Origin: Erwinia sp. S63
GTDB lineage: Bacteria > Pseudomonadota > Gammaproteobacteria > Enterobacterales > Enterobacteriaceae
NCBI RefSeq assembly: GCF_016625195.1
Contig: NZ_JACVUP010000007.1
Coordinates: 62,001 to 126,000, forward strand
Direction: 5' to 3'
Length of the DNA stretch: 64,000 nucleotides
The position numbers and the translations under genes were made by a program. Below the pieces are notes generated by a model. That model had not been told where the DNA came from, made no database searches, and was given only the letters and a program-made list of their open reading frames with translations. Of this stretch, positions 8,135-16,825 are shown one piece after another (position 1 is the stretch's first letter; each line of letters opens with the position of its first letter).

Positions 8135-8162
8135 ACGCCTCTCGATCTTATTCGAGAGGCGT
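8135..8162. terminator. Hairpin terminator between the small membrane protein and avtA
   Basis: An 11-bp perfect stem (ACGCCTCTCGA / TCGAGAGGCGT) with a 6-base loop lies between convergent genes. The T-tracts are short (GTATTAAG on plus, TTGATTGATTAATT on minus), which fits a shared terminator acting mainly on avtA. Confidence 0.75.
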
Positions 8163-8176
8163 ATTAAGAGATCGGT

Positions 8177-9418
8177 TTAGCCAATCTTCTCCAGCTCTTC
8201 CGCCAGAATCTGCACCGCGCGTTCAATCTTCTCCGCATCTGGTACATAGTTCATGCGCATACATTGATGTGTATGCGGCCATTCCTGTTCCAGACCAGGG
8301 AAGAAGAAGTGGCCCGGCACCATCAGCACGCCGCGCGCTTTCAGGCGCTGATACAAGGCTTCGGTACTGATCGGCAGATCGCGGAACCACAGCCAGAGGA
8401 AAATTGCCCCTTCGGGTTTGTGGATCAGGCAGCGATCTTCCGGCAGATAGCGGCGCAGAATGGCAATCGTCTCGCTGACCTTGTCCTGATAGAACGGCTT
8501 GATCACCTCTTCCGACAGACGCAGCAAATCGCCGCGCACGATCATCTCAGTGGCAATCGCCGGGCCGATACTGCCTGGCGCTAAGCTGATAATCCCATTC
8601 ATGTTACCAATCGCGCTAATCGTGCTCTCATCGGCGACGATAATGCCGCAACGTGCACCCGGCAGGCCGAGTTTCGACAGGCTCATGCACAGAATGGTAT
8701 TTGGGTTCCACAGCGGACGGGCTTCGCTGAAGATAATGCCGGGGAAGGGCACACCGTAGGCGTTATCGATCAGTAATGGCACGCCGTGCTGCTGTGCCAG
8801 CGCATCCAGCTGCATCAGCTCGTCATCGGTGATCACGTTGCCGGTCGGGTTGGTTGGGCGCGACACGCAGATCAGGCCCACGTCCTCATTCAGCGGCAGG
8901 TGGTCGAAATCGACGTGATACTTGAACTGACCTTCTGGCAGCAGCTCAATGTTCGGTCTGGCGGAAACAAACAGATCTTCTTCCAGCCCGGCATCGGCGT
9001 AACCGAGATACTCCGGCGCCAGCGGGAACAGCACGCGCTTTTTACTGCCGTCGGCGCGACGACCCGCGAACAGGTTAAACAGATAGAAGAACGCGCTCTG
9101 GCTGCCGTTGGTCAGCGCAATATTTTGCGCGGTAATCGGCCATCCCAGCTCTTCACGCAGCATCTTCGCCAGCGCATCCAGCAGCAGCGTTTTGCCACGC
9201 GGACCATCGTAGTTGCACAGCGCTTCGCTCAGTTTGCCGTCCTGATGCATCTGCAGCAGCAGCTGGTTGAAGTAGTCATTAATGGCCGGGATCTGCGCCG
9301 GGTTGCCGCCGCCAAGCATAATGGTGCCAGGCGTGCGCAGGCCTTCACCCATGTCTTCCATCAGACGTGAGATGCCGGAATGTTGAGTAAATTTGTCGCC
9401 GAACTGAGAAAAGGACAT
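8177..9418 (-). CDS. avtA: Valine--pyruvate aminotransferase AvtA
   Basis: 413 residues, near the usual 417. The N-terminus FGDKFTQHSG, the block MLGGGNPAQIP, SRPTNPTGNVITD, the PLP-lysine region CMSLSKLGLPGARCG and MVPGHFFFPGL all match E. coli AvtA. The enzyme makes alanine from pyruvate with valine as amino donor (transaminase C) and also links 2-aminobutyrate. It is a single-gene unit on the minus strand, bounded by a terminator downstream and an 82-bp gap to the kgu operon. No clear Shine-Dalgarno site precedes the ATG, but the conserved start matches E. coli. Confidence 0.95.
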   Translation of the reverse strand: MSFSQFGDKFTQHSGISRLMEDMGEGLRTPGTIMLGGGNPAQIPAINDYFNQLLLQMHQDGKLSEALCNYDGPRGKTLLLDALAKMLREELGWPITAQNIALTNGSQSAFFYLFNLFAGRRADGSKKRVLFPLAPEYLGYADAGLEEDLFVSARPNIELLPEGQFKYHVDFDHLPLNEDVGLICVSRPTNPTGNVITDDELMQLDALAQQHGVPLLIDNAYGVPFPGIIFSEARPLWNPNTILCMSLSKLGLPGARCGIIVADESTISAIGNMNGIISLAPGSIGPAIATEMIVRGDLLRLSEEVIKPFYQDKVSETIAILRRYLPEDRCLIHKPEGAIFLWLWFRDLPISTEALYQRLKARGVLMVPGHFFFPGLEQEWPHTHQCMRMNYVPDAEKIERAVQILAEELEKIG

Positions 9419-9500
9419 AGGAAGTTAAAACATTGTAATCGGGAATGGGCAACCACCATAGCGCCCGCCACGGGCAGGCGCAATGGCTAAAGCAGCAAGC

Positions 9501-10475
9501 TTAGGCCTGGATTTGCGGGTTAACGCAGTTTTTCTCGACTTTGCCGCTTAGCGCAGCAATCAGATTGTCCACTGCATCACGCGCCATGCCGTAACGCGTT
9601 TCATGGGTGGCTGAACCGATGTGCGGCAGCGCTACCACGTTTGGCAACTTGAGGATATCCGCATCAGCGGGCACCGGCTCCACTTCAAACACATCCAGAC
9701 CCGCAGCGTGAATCGTGCCGTCCTTCAATGCCGCCGTCAGCGCTTGCTCATCAACCACCGGGCCGCGACCTGCGTTAATCAGGATGGCGCTGGGTTTCAT
9801 CATCTTGAGCTGTGCAGCGCCAATCATATGGTGCGTCTGCTCGGTCAGCGGCAGGCTGATGCAAACAAAATCACTCTCTTTCAGCAGCGTTTCAAGATCA
9901 CAGGCACGTGCACCGAAGCGGGTTTCCGCCTCTTCATGCTGACGGCGTGCGTTATAGAGAATATTCATGCCAAAGCCGAAGTGCGCACGCTGCGCCAGCG
10001 CCAGGCCGATACGGCCCATGCCGAGAATCCCCAGCGTTTTGTGATGCACATCGATACCAAAATGCTCTGGGCCAATGCTTTTCTTCCACTCACCACCTTT
10101 AACCCATTGATCCAACTCGGTGACGCGACGGGCGGTGCTCAGCACCAGCGCCATCATGGTATCGGCCACGGTTTCGGTCAGAACGGTTGGCGTGTGCATC
10201 AGCAGTACATTGCGCTGATTTAAGGCGTCGACATCAAAGTTGTCGTAACCCACAGACACGGTGGAACAAGCGCGTAAGGCGGGCATCTTCGCCAGCAGAT
10301 CGCCATTTACCTTGCCGCCTGAACCCAGCAAACCCTGCGCTTCCGCAAACTGTGCGGCATGCTGTTGCACGGTTTCGGGGGAGACGTCATGCACTTCGGT
10401 GACGGTAAAATGGGCATCCAGTTTAGCGCGCAGATCGTCTGGCAGGCTCTTATAAAGAATCACAGCAGGTTTCAT
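9501..10475 (-). CDS. kguD: 2-ketogluconate-6-phosphate reductase KguD / GhrB-type 2-hydroxyacid dehydrogenase
   Basis: 324 residues with the D-2-hydroxyacid dehydrogenase fold: Rossmann motif [13 protein letters not shown], catalytic [10 protein letters not shown] and [10 protein letters not shown]. Overall it is very close to E. coli GhrB (glyoxylate/hydroxypyruvate reductase B, which also reduces 2-ketogluconate). It is the last gene of a kguE-kguK-kguT-kguD order, so the likely role is reducing 2-keto-6-phosphogluconate to 6-phosphogluconate with NAD(P)H. I use the second of two adjacent ATGs (10475), which has the better distance to AGGGAG and matches the MKP start of GhrB. GhrB would be an equally valid name by sequence; kguD is the contextual one. 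Confidence 0.85.
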   Translation of the reverse strand: MKPAVILYKSLPDDLRAKLDAHFTVTEVHDVSPETVQQHAAQFAEAQGLLGSGGKVNGDLLAKMPALRACSTVSVGYDNFDVDALNQRNVLLMHTPTVLTETVADTMMALVLSTARRVTELDQWVKGGEWKKSIGPEHFGIDVHHKTLGILGMGRIGLALAQRAHFGFGMNILYNARRQHEEAETRFGARACDLETLLKESDFVCISLPLTEQTHHMIGAAQLKMMKPSAILINAGRGPVVDEQALTAALKDGTIHAAGLDVFEVEPVPADADILKLPNVVALPHIGSATHETRYGMARDAVDNLIAALSGKVEKNCVNPQIQA

Positions 10476-10541
10476 CATTTGCTCCCTGTAGAACGTGTGA
10501 CGGGCGACCTGAGCCGCCCGGAAAAGTCATTTCTTACGCTT

Positions 10542-11822
10542 TCAGGCGTGCTTCGCCCCATGAATCGGTGATGTCTTGTTCTCCGCGGGCTTGACGATTA
10601 ACGTCAGCCATACCGAGACCAGCAGCGCCGCACCCATAAAGATATAAGAGGCGGCAGGACTGCCGGTTGCGCCATTAAGATAGCCTACAATCCACGATCC
10701 GATGAAGGAACCGAGTGCACCCATACTGTTAATCAGCGCCATGGCACCGCCAGCAACGTTGCGTGGCAGCATCTCAGTAATCAGGGCAAAGAACGGGCCG
10801 TAAGGGGCATACATCGCGCCACCGGCAATCACCAACAGCGCATACGACAGCCAGAAGTGGCTGGAACCGACCAGATACGAGCCAAGGAATGCCAGCGCAC
10901 CAATCAGCAGCAGCGGCCAGACAAACAGCTTACGGTTTTGCTTTTTGTCAGACGCCCATGACACCACGATCATCGCAATGGTCGCCACCAGATAAGGCAC
11001 CGCCGACAACCAACCCGCCTCTACCATGCCCATCTGCGTGCCGTTACGCAAAATCGAAGGCAGCCACAGTACGAAACCGTACACGCCAATACTCCAGGCG
11101 AAATATTGCATACAGAGAATGATCACATTGCGATTGCGGAAGGCCTCACCGTAGTTGCGTACCGCTTTGATACCTTCCTGCTCTTTCTGCAGCTGTGCCT
11201 GCAGCGCGGATTTCTCTTCATCGCTCATCCATTTGGCCTGAGCCGGTTTGTCCTGCACCAGGAACCACCAGGCCACGGCCCAGATCACCGCCGGAATCCC
11301 TTCGAAGATAAACATTTCGCGCCAGCCAAAGGCATTAATCAGATAGCCGGACACCACCGACATCCACAGCACCGTCACCGGATTACCGAGGATCAGGAAG
11401 GTATTGGCGCGCGAACGTTCTGACTTGGTGAACCAGTTGCTGATATAAATCAGCATCGCCGGCATCACCGCCGCTTCCACCACGCCGAGCACAAAACGAA
11501 TCGCTGCCAGCATCGGAATATTGCTTACCACGCCGGTTAATGAGGCACAGCCGCCCCACAAAATCAGGCACCAGAAAATCAGCTTCTTCACGCTGCGACG
11601 TTCGGCATACACCGCGCCGGGGATCTGGAAGAAGAAATAGCCAAGGAAGAACAGGGCACCCAGCAGCGATGACATGCCTTTGGTGATGCCGAGATCGTCA
11701 TTAATCCCTGCGGCAGAGGCGAAGCTAAAGTTCGCCCGGTCCAGATACGCCAGACTGTAGGTGATAAACACGATGGGCATGATAAACCACCAGCGTTTTG
11801 GCGCGATTGTCTGCGATTTCAT
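10542..11822 (-). CDS. kguT: 2-ketogluconate transporter KguT (MFS, ACS family)
   Basis: 426 residues, 12 predicted membrane segments, with features of the anion:cation symporter family: SLAYLDRANFSFA near the start, GYFFFQIPGAVYAERR (MFS loop 2-3), and NWFTKSERSRANTF. RBS AGAGGAG sits six bases before the ATG. Its place between the kinase and reductase genes of the kgu operon makes it the likely proton-coupled 2-ketogluconate importer of the inner membrane. Substrate assignment rests on operon context plus family; ACS members also carry galactonate, phthalate and tartrate. Confidence 0.85.
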   Translation of the reverse strand: MKSQTIAPKRWWFIMPIVFITYSLAYLDRANFSFASAAGINDDLGITKGMSSLLGALFFLGYFFFQIPGAVYAERRSVKKLIFWCLILWGGCASLTGVVSNIPMLAAIRFVLGVVEAAVMPAMLIYISNWFTKSERSRANTFLILGNPVTVLWMSVVSGYLINAFGWREMFIFEGIPAVIWAVAWWFLVQDKPAQAKWMSDEEKSALQAQLQKEQEGIKAVRNYGEAFRNRNVIILCMQYFAWSIGVYGFVLWLPSILRNGTQMGMVEAGWLSAVPYLVATIAMIVVSWASDKKQNRKLFVWPLLLIGALAFLGSYLVGSSHFWLSYALLVIAGGAMYAPYGPFFALITEMLPRNVAGGAMALINSMGALGSFIGSWIVGYLNGATGSPAASYIFMGAALLVSVWLTLIVKPAENKTSPIHGAKHA

Positions 11823-11907
11823 GGGTGACTCCTCTGTTTTGAGGCGGGCGCATTCAATGGATGCGCCTCGAAATAATCGGGTTGTGTAGAGACAGACTGA
11901 TTAACCA

Positions 11908-11927
11908 GGTACGCCTGAATGCGTACC
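11908..11927. other. Hairpin in the kguK-kguT intergenic region
   Basis: GGTACGC and GCGTACC form a 7-bp stem with a 6-base loop in the 141-bp gap between kguK and kguT. There is no U-tract, so it is more likely an mRNA processing or stability element that sets the relative expression of the transporter than a terminator. Confidence 0.4.
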
Positions 11928-11963
11928 CTTCCTGCAGGGTCACCCATTAAGGCAACCCCTTAA

Positions 11964-12902
11964 TTAAAAATCGCCCAGCGCCGCGCGCATCGGCAGACCT
12001 TCACTGTCGCCGGCGACCTGAATCGCCAGCGAACCAATCTTGTTACCGCGCAGAATCGCCTGCGGCAGCGATTTGCCTTCGAGCAATGCGCTGATCAGGC
12101 CCACGGCAAAACCATCGCCTGCGCCCACGGTATCCACCACGTTATCGACGAGAATCGGTGCGACATTGCCCTTTTCACCGTCAGCGGTTTTATACCAGGC
12201 GCCATCGCAGCCGGTTTTGATCACCACCGCGCGCACACCTTTATCCAGATAGAAATCGGCGATGGCTTCCGGCTGGCGATAACCGGTGAGAATGAAACCT
12301 TCTTTCTCACCCGGCAGCACCCAATCCGCATACTCAGCGAGCAGATTCAGCTGCTTACGCATCTCATCTTCACTGCGCCACAGCACCGGACGCAGATTAG
12401 GATCGAAGGAGATGGTTTTGCCGCGTGAACGCATCTCTTTGGCCGCATGTTTGGTCAACTCAAGCGAGCTGTCAGAGATCGCCGCCGCCACACCGCTCAG
12501 GTGCAGGTGACGAGCGCCACCAAAATAATCCGCATTAAAATCATCCGGCGAGAGATGGCTGGCTGCGGAGCCGGCGCGGAAATATTCCACTTCAGGATCG
12601 GAACCGTCATCGACGCGCGACTTGAGCTGAAAACCGGTGCGATAGCGGGTATCGGTGGTCACACAGTGATGATCGACATTCTCTTTCGCCAGCTGTTGCA
12701 GCGTGAAGCGGCCGAAACTGTCATCGCCGACGCGGCTGACCCAACCGACCTGTAAACCAAGGCGCGCCAGGCCGATGGCCACATTCAGTTCGGCACCGGC
12801 AATACGTTTGACGAAGCCTTCTGCGGCGGCGAGATCCCCGCTTTGCTGAGCGATAAACATCGCCATCGCTTCGCCAATCGTAACCACATCCAGTTGCTTC
12901 AT
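11964..12902 (-). CDS. kguK: 2-ketogluconate kinase KguK (PfkB family)
   Basis: 312 residues of the ribokinase/PfkB family: an N-terminal TIGEAMAMF strand, the GAELNVAIGLARLG sugar-site segment, and the C-terminal signature DTVGAGDGFAVG with the catalytic Asp. It phosphorylates 2-ketogluconate at C6 using ATP in the periplasmic glucose-oxidation route. KDG kinases (KdgK) are close relatives, so the choice of kguK rests on the operon. AAGGAG lies 3 bp before a first ATG (12905) and 6 bp before a second (12902), which I chose. It starts 10 bp after the kguE stop. Confidence 0.88.
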   Translation of the reverse strand: MKQLDVVTIGEAMAMFIAQQSGDLAAAEGFVKRIAGAELNVAIGLARLGLQVGWVSRVGDDSFGRFTLQQLAKENVDHHCVTTDTRYRTGFQLKSRVDDGSDPEVEYFRAGSAASHLSPDDFNADYFGGARHLHLSGVAAAISDSSLELTKHAAKEMRSRGKTISFDPNLRPVLWRSEDEMRKQLNLLAEYADWVLPGEKEGFILTGYRQPEAIADFYLDKGVRAVVIKTGCDGAWYKTADGEKGNVAPILVDNVVDTVGAGDGFAVGLISALLEGKSLPQAILRGNKIGSLAIQVAGDSEGLPMRAALGDF

Positions 12903-12912
12903 CATCGACTCC

Positions 12913-13662
12913 TTATAGCGCACGCAGCAGATCGACGTAATGGCGTGTCACGGCCAGCAGATCTTCCCCTTCGAGCGGGAATTCAATGCCGCGCGGCGCA
13001 TCAGTTGGCAGTGCGTTCAGCAATGCGCGCCAGCTGCCGTCGGTTTCGTCCAGCGCCACCGCACGGAAGCTCTCACCATGTGGCACTGCGGCTTTAACGT
13101 GAATGTAGCTGACGTAACGGCTGAGCTGTGCCGCAGCCTGCAGGGCGTCTTCGCCGGTCCACTGCCAGTTGCCCATGTCGAAGGTCATATCCAGCGGCAA
13201 GGCGGCATCGCAGGCGCGATGGAAGAAGGTCTGCATCGGGGCCAGTTTGCTGTCTGGCGTTTGATCGTTTTCCACTACCACGGTCACCGGCGATGCGGCG
13301 AGTACCTCAACCAGCGCAGTGTCGGAGAGATCGACAAAATGGCCGAGGGCGATTTTCAAACGCTTAGCGCCAATCTGTTCGGCTTCCAGCAGGAACTGCC
13401 CCAGACGAGGGTTAAGCGAGCCATCTTCCAGCCACAACGCTTCCGGCACCGAGTAGCTGGCACTGAGCTGCTGTTGAGCAATTGCCTTGTTGAGTGAGTG
13501 CAGTCTCAGCAGATCGTCTTCGCTGAACAGCTCACGACGGATTTCTACGCCATCCGCGCCAGCGGCTTTGATCAGCGGCAGCAGGGCGGTTTGACCGCCT
13601 AGCTCGGCGACTTTGTGCGTGCCATAGGCGGCGGTGACCACAATGATTTCCGGATGTGCCAT
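12913..13662 (-). CDS. kguE: KguE, sugar-phosphate isomerase/epimerase-like TIM barrel protein
   Basis: 249 residues of the AP-endonuclease-2/xylose-isomerase-like TIM barrel. Visible landmarks are GVEIRRELF, KIALGHF, VVVENDQT (metal Glu), DMTFDMGNW, SYIHVKAA and GIEFPLEGE. KguE is the first gene of 2-ketogluconate operons; its exact reaction is not settled. The frame is open another 117 bp upstream, but AAGGAGAG six bases before the ATG at 13662 and the family start (MAHPEIIVVT) define this start. A perfect PtxS-like palindrome lies 65 bp upstream, so the operon is probably repressed by the PtxS homologue encoded next. Confidence 0.85.
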   Translation of the reverse strand: MAHPEIIVVTAAYGTHKVAELGGQTALLPLIKAAGADGVEIRRELFSEDDLLRLHSLNKAIAQQQLSASYSVPEALWLEDGSLNPRLGQFLLEAEQIGAKRLKIALGHFVDLSDTALVEVLAASPVTVVVENDQTPDSKLAPMQTFFHRACDAALPLDMTFDMGNWQWTGEDALQAAAQLSRYVSYIHVKAAVPHGESFRAVALDETDGSWRALLNALPTDAPRGIEFPLEGEDLLAVTRHYVDLLRAL

Positions 13663-13726
13663 GTTGTCTCTCCTTTGAACTCGGAAGGATGCGGTATAAA
13701 CCGCCCGTTGATATAAAAAACCTAAA

Positions 13727-13740
13727 TGGAACCGGTTCCA
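13727..13740. promoter_or_regulatory. PtxS-type operator upstream of kguEKTD
   Basis: A perfect 14-bp palindrome, TGGAACCGGTTCCA, is centred on CCGG like the TGAAACCGGTTTCA site reported for Pseudomonas PtxS. It lies between kguE (start 13662) and the 3' end of the ptxS gene, where the kgu promoter must be. Binding by the adjacent LacI-family protein is inferred. Confidence 0.8.
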
Positions 13741-13802
13741 AATGAAAGGCGGAGAGTGTGGAATTATGATCCTGCTCACGAAGTGAGCCGGAGAAAGGGG
13801 AA

Positions 13803-14828
13803 TTAACGCAGCGGCTGGCTGGAGCCGCGCACAATCAACTCGCCGGGGAAAACCTGCTCGCTGATCGGCTGTTCATTACCATCAATGCGCGCAATCACCT
13901 GTTCCAGCGCCGCATAGCCAATTTGCCAGGTGGGCTGTTTCAGGGTGGTGATGCCCACGCCCGCCAATGCAGCCCACTCCAGTTCATCAAAACCAAGCAG
14001 GCCAATGGTTTCACCCCAGCGTTGATCGAGACGCTGCAAGGCGCGCGCCACCTGCAAAGTCAGGGCACCGTTGGCGGCCATCACCGCGCAGCGTTTGTCA
14101 CTGTGGCGTTGCTGGAATGTCTGCAGCACCTGCTCCAGCTGTTCTGGCTGATGCAGGGGGACTTCGGCGTTTTCCGCCATCACGCCGGCGTGGGCTTTGC
14201 AGGTGTCATAGAACGCGCCGAGTCGTTCACGGCGGGTGTTAACGCTACCCAAGGGTTCGCTGAGGAACAGCAGGGCATCGTAACTGTTGTCCAACAGATG
14301 TTGGGTGGCAATTTGCGCGGCTTCGGGGTTATTCAGGCCAACCACATCACAGGCGAAGTCAGGAATTTTACGGTCGATCAGCACCATCGGCAGCATCGAC
14401 TGCTGCAGGCGCTTCAGCACCTCTTCGTGCATCCCGACCGCGTTCACCACAATGCCCTCAACCTGATAGCTGCTCAGCAGTTGCAGATAATACTGCTCGC
14501 GATCGACTTCGTTGTTGGTGTTACACATTAGCAGCGTAAAGCCCTGCGCACGGCAGGCCGCTTCGATGCCGCTCAGCACATCCACGGAATAGGGATTGGT
14601 AATATCCGCAATGATCAGGCCAATTAGCCGTGTCCGGCCACGCTTTAGTCCGCGCGCCATCTGGCTGGGACGATAATCGAGGTCGGCAATCGCCTGTTCA
14701 ATACGGGCTTTGAGATCGGGCGAGAGCAGATTCACTTCGCCATTGAGATAGCGGGAAACGCTGGTTTTACCGGTTTTTGCCGTGCGGGCAACGTCACTGA
14801 TTGTGGCTCGTGGCGGCCTGGTCTTCAT
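13803..14828 (-). CDS. ptxS: LacI-family repressor PtxS (2-ketogluconate responsive)
   Basis: 341 residues: LacI HTH at about 8-55 (ATISDVARTAKTGKTSVSRYL, with the hinge YRPSQMARGLKRGRT) followed by a periplasmic-binding-type effector domain (GLIIADITNPYSVDVLSGIE). The order ptxS then kguEKTD is the one known from Pseudomonas, where PtxS represses itself and the kgu operon and is released by 2-ketogluconate. The ATG at 14828 has AGGTG five bases upstream and is preferred over a GTG at 14837. It is transcribed in the same direction as kguE with a 140-bp gap holding the palindrome. Confidence 0.85.
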   Translation of the reverse strand: MKTRPPRATISDVARTAKTGKTSVSRYLNGEVNLLSPDLKARIEQAIADLDYRPSQMARGLKRGRTRLIGLIIADITNPYSVDVLSGIEAACRAQGFTLLMCNTNNEVDREQYYLQLLSSYQVEGIVVNAVGMHEEVLKRLQQSMLPMVLIDRKIPDFACDVVGLNNPEAAQIATQHLLDNSYDALLFLSEPLGSVNTRRERLGAFYDTCKAHAGVMAENAEVPLHQPEQLEQVLQTFQQRHSDKRCAVMAANGALTLQVARALQRLDQRWGETIGLLGFDELEWAALAGVGITTLKQPTWQIGYAALEQVIARIDGNEQPISEQVFPGELIVRGSSQPLR

Positions 14829-14886
14829 CGCGTACACCTGAATAATAAAATCAGGCGAAGACTATCACAGCGCGGCGCGCACGCAA

Positions 14887-15891
14887 TCATTGTGCATCAG
14901 AAGTGAGGCGCAACATCGGTTGCCACAGCGTCTGGAGCTCCTCAAGCGGTGCACCTTCCAGTAGTTGCAGCACCATTTCGGCCACGCGTTCGCCAATGCG
15001 CTGCTGCGATAGCTGCAAAATCGCGTTCACCGGATGATCGATAATGGAGTCATGCGGCAAGCCATCGTAAACATAGAGGGGGATCGCCCGCGCGCCGCTT
15101 AAACGGTCGGCCTGCTGCAGCGCAATGGCCGCACCTTCACCCAGCGGGGCACAATCCGTGATGATGGCCTGAGGTGCGATATCCTGCGCCAGCCAGCGTT
15201 GCGTTTGCTGATAACCGGCACGGCGCGTTACCGGCAACGCGGCCAGCATGGTAGGTGCAATCGGTGGTTGGTGCTGTGTCAGGGCATCAATAAAGCCGTG
15301 GCGACGATCGAGGATATAAGTGCAGGGTTCGTTGCCGCCAAGATAGGCAAGCCGCGTCAGGCCTTGTTGCAGACAGTGTTCAGCGGCCAGCAGGGTGCCC
15401 GCATGATTATCGTAATCAAACCAGGCATAAGGCTGCGGCAGCTGGCTGCGGCCCAGCGTGAGAAAGCGAAACCCTTTCTGCTGCAAACGCTGCAGACGGA
15501 TATCATGCGGTTGGGTATGCGTCAGAATCAGTGCATCCAGCGCGCCACTGCGCAACAGGCGCATCAGCGTGCGGTGCTTATCCTGCGGTTTGTCCGGCAG
15601 AATCATCAGATCAATTTCATGCTGAGCGAGGCGTTGATCCAGCGTCAGCAGCATTTCACTGTAGTAGCTGTCATTCAGAGAGGCGGTGCTGACCGGGAAA
15701 ACCAGCCCGACAGCATTGGCGCGGCCGGTCTTGAGACGGCGGGCGGCATCATTCGGACGATAGCCGCGTGAGGTGGCTTCTTCTTCGATACGTTTACGTG
15801 TGGCCGCCGCGACGTCGTCATAGCCATTTAGCGCACGACTCACGGTGGTAACAGAGAGGCCGAGGGCAGCGGCAATGGCTTTGAGCGACAT
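14887..15891 (-). CDS. LacI-family transcriptional repressor, ligand unknown
   Basis: 334 residues: LacI HTH at the extreme N-terminus (SLKAIAAALGLSVTTVSRAL, hinge YRPNDAARRLKTGRA), then a sugar-binding-type domain (VGLVFPV, YLGGNEPC, RHGFIDAL). It lies 58 bp upstream of ptxS on the same strand but has its own palindrome. I chose the ATG at 15891; a GTG at 15906 is in frame but would overlap the operator-like sequence. The target genes may be the neighbouring kgu genes or only itself; the sequence does not say. It resembles AglR/RafR-type repressors more than GntR. Confidence 0.75.
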   Translation of the reverse strand: MSLKAIAAALGLSVTTVSRALNGYDDVAAATRKRIEEEATSRGYRPNDAARRLKTGRANAVGLVFPVSTASLNDSYYSEMLLTLDQRLAQHEIDLMILPDKPQDKHRTLMRLLRSGALDALILTHTQPHDIRLQRLQQKGFRFLTLGRSQLPQPYAWFDYDNHAGTLLAAEHCLQQGLTRLAYLGGNEPCTYILDRRHGFIDALTQHQPPIAPTMLAALPVTRRAGYQQTQRWLAQDIAPQAIITDCAPLGEGAAIALQQADRLSGARAIPLYVYDGLPHDSIIDHPVNAILQLSQQRIGERVAEMVLQLLEGAPLEELQTLWQPMLRLTSDAQ

Positions 15892-15906
15892 GATGACGTT
15901 TTCCAC

Positions 15907-15923
15907 TGATCAAATTTTGATCA
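15907..15923. promoter_or_regulatory. Palindromic operator upstream of the LacI-family gene
   Basis: TGATCAAA-T-TTTGATCA is a perfect 17-bp inverted repeat around one central base, 16 bp before the chosen start of the LacI-family gene. The position suggests autorepression. Confidence 0.6.
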
Positions 15924-16020
15924 CGCTAGCATAAAGTATTTTACGGCTCTATTGGTTGACGATTATAGAGCGTTATCTGATACAAAAAGCGTCTAATGCG
16001 GTGTAAAAACGTGCGGAAAC

Positions 16021-16044
16021 GCCGATCTGCAGAAGCAGACCGGC
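16021..16044 (-). terminator. Probable terminator of yiaD
   Basis: A 10-bp stem with one mismatch (GCCGATCTGC / GCAGACCGGC, 4-base loop) begins 8 bp past the yiaD stop. On the minus strand only GTTT follows, so termination may be modest. Confidence 0.55.
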
Positions 16045-16052
16045 GAAGGGGA

Positions 16053-16715
16053 TTAACCCAGTGGGCTCAGCGTAATCTCGACGCGGCGGTTTTGTGCTTT
16101 ACCCGCTTCGGTGCTGTTGCTGGCAACCGGATTATCCGGGCCCATGCCCTGTGTGCGCAGACGGTTCTGCGCCACGCCTTGCAGAATCAGGCCGCTGGCC
16201 ACACTTTCCGCACGCTGTTGCGACAGACGCATATTCAGCGCGCGCGTACCGGTGCTGTCGGTGAAGCCCACCACATTGACGGCGGTTTTAGGATACTCTT
16301 TCAGCACCATCGCGACACCTGTTAACGTGTTGGCGCCTGCCGGTTTCAGGTTGCTGCTATTAGAGTCAAAGGTGACGTTATTCGGCATATTCAGCACGAT
16401 GTTATCGCCCTGACGCGTCACGCTGACGCCGGTACCGCGCATTTTGTCGCGCAGCTTCGCTTCCTGCACATCCATGTAATACCCGACGCCACCGCCCAGC
16501 GCCGCACCGGATGCGGCACCAATCAGCGCGCCCTTGCCGCGATCTTTCTTCGATGATGACAACACGCCAACGCCCGCACCCAGCACGGCGCCTAAGCCCG
16601 CGCCGATACCGGATTTCCCGGCCTGCGATTCGCCGGTATAAGGATTGGTGGTACAACCTGACAGCACAACGCTGCCACTGAGTAACAAGGCCAGCGTCAA
16701 ACTACGCTTTTTCAT
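16053..16715 (-). CDS. yiaD: OmpA-family outer membrane lipoprotein YiaD
   Basis: 220 residues. The lipoprotein signal ends in VLSGC with lipidated Cys21. Residues ~35-85 are a glycine-zipper region (GIGAGLGAVLGAGVG, GAASGAALGGGVG). The C-terminal ~110 residues are an OmpA domain (NVTFDSNS, VVGFTDSTGTRALNMRLSQQRA, NRRVEI) that binds peptidoglycan. It matches E. coli YiaD, a suppressor of bamD defects. The mature protein should sit in the outer membrane and touch the wall. It is a single-gene unit with a hairpin downstream. Confidence 0.93.
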   Translation of the reverse strand: MKKRSLTLALLLSGSVVLSGCTTNPYTGESQAGKSGIGAGLGAVLGAGVGVLSSSKKDRGKGALIGAASGAALGGGVGYYMDVQEAKLRDKMRGTGVSVTRQGDNIVLNMPNNVTFDSNSSNLKPAGANTLTGVAMVLKEYPKTAVNVVGFTDSTGTRALNMRLSQQRAESVASGLILQGVAQNRLRTQGMGPDNPVASNSTEAGKAQNRRVEITLSPLG

Positions 16716-16825
16716 TGAAAATCCCTCACAAAGTCACACGGGTAAAATGCCCCAAAACGGCACCATTATGCCGTTCAATAATGGGGAAATGCGTGAGGGT
16801 CAGTCTTAAAGTGTAAAGTTTTGCG

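Noticed and set aside
9440-9480. Terminator after kguD
   Set aside because: The GC-rich inverted sequence there is imperfect and lacks a U-tract on the minus strand.
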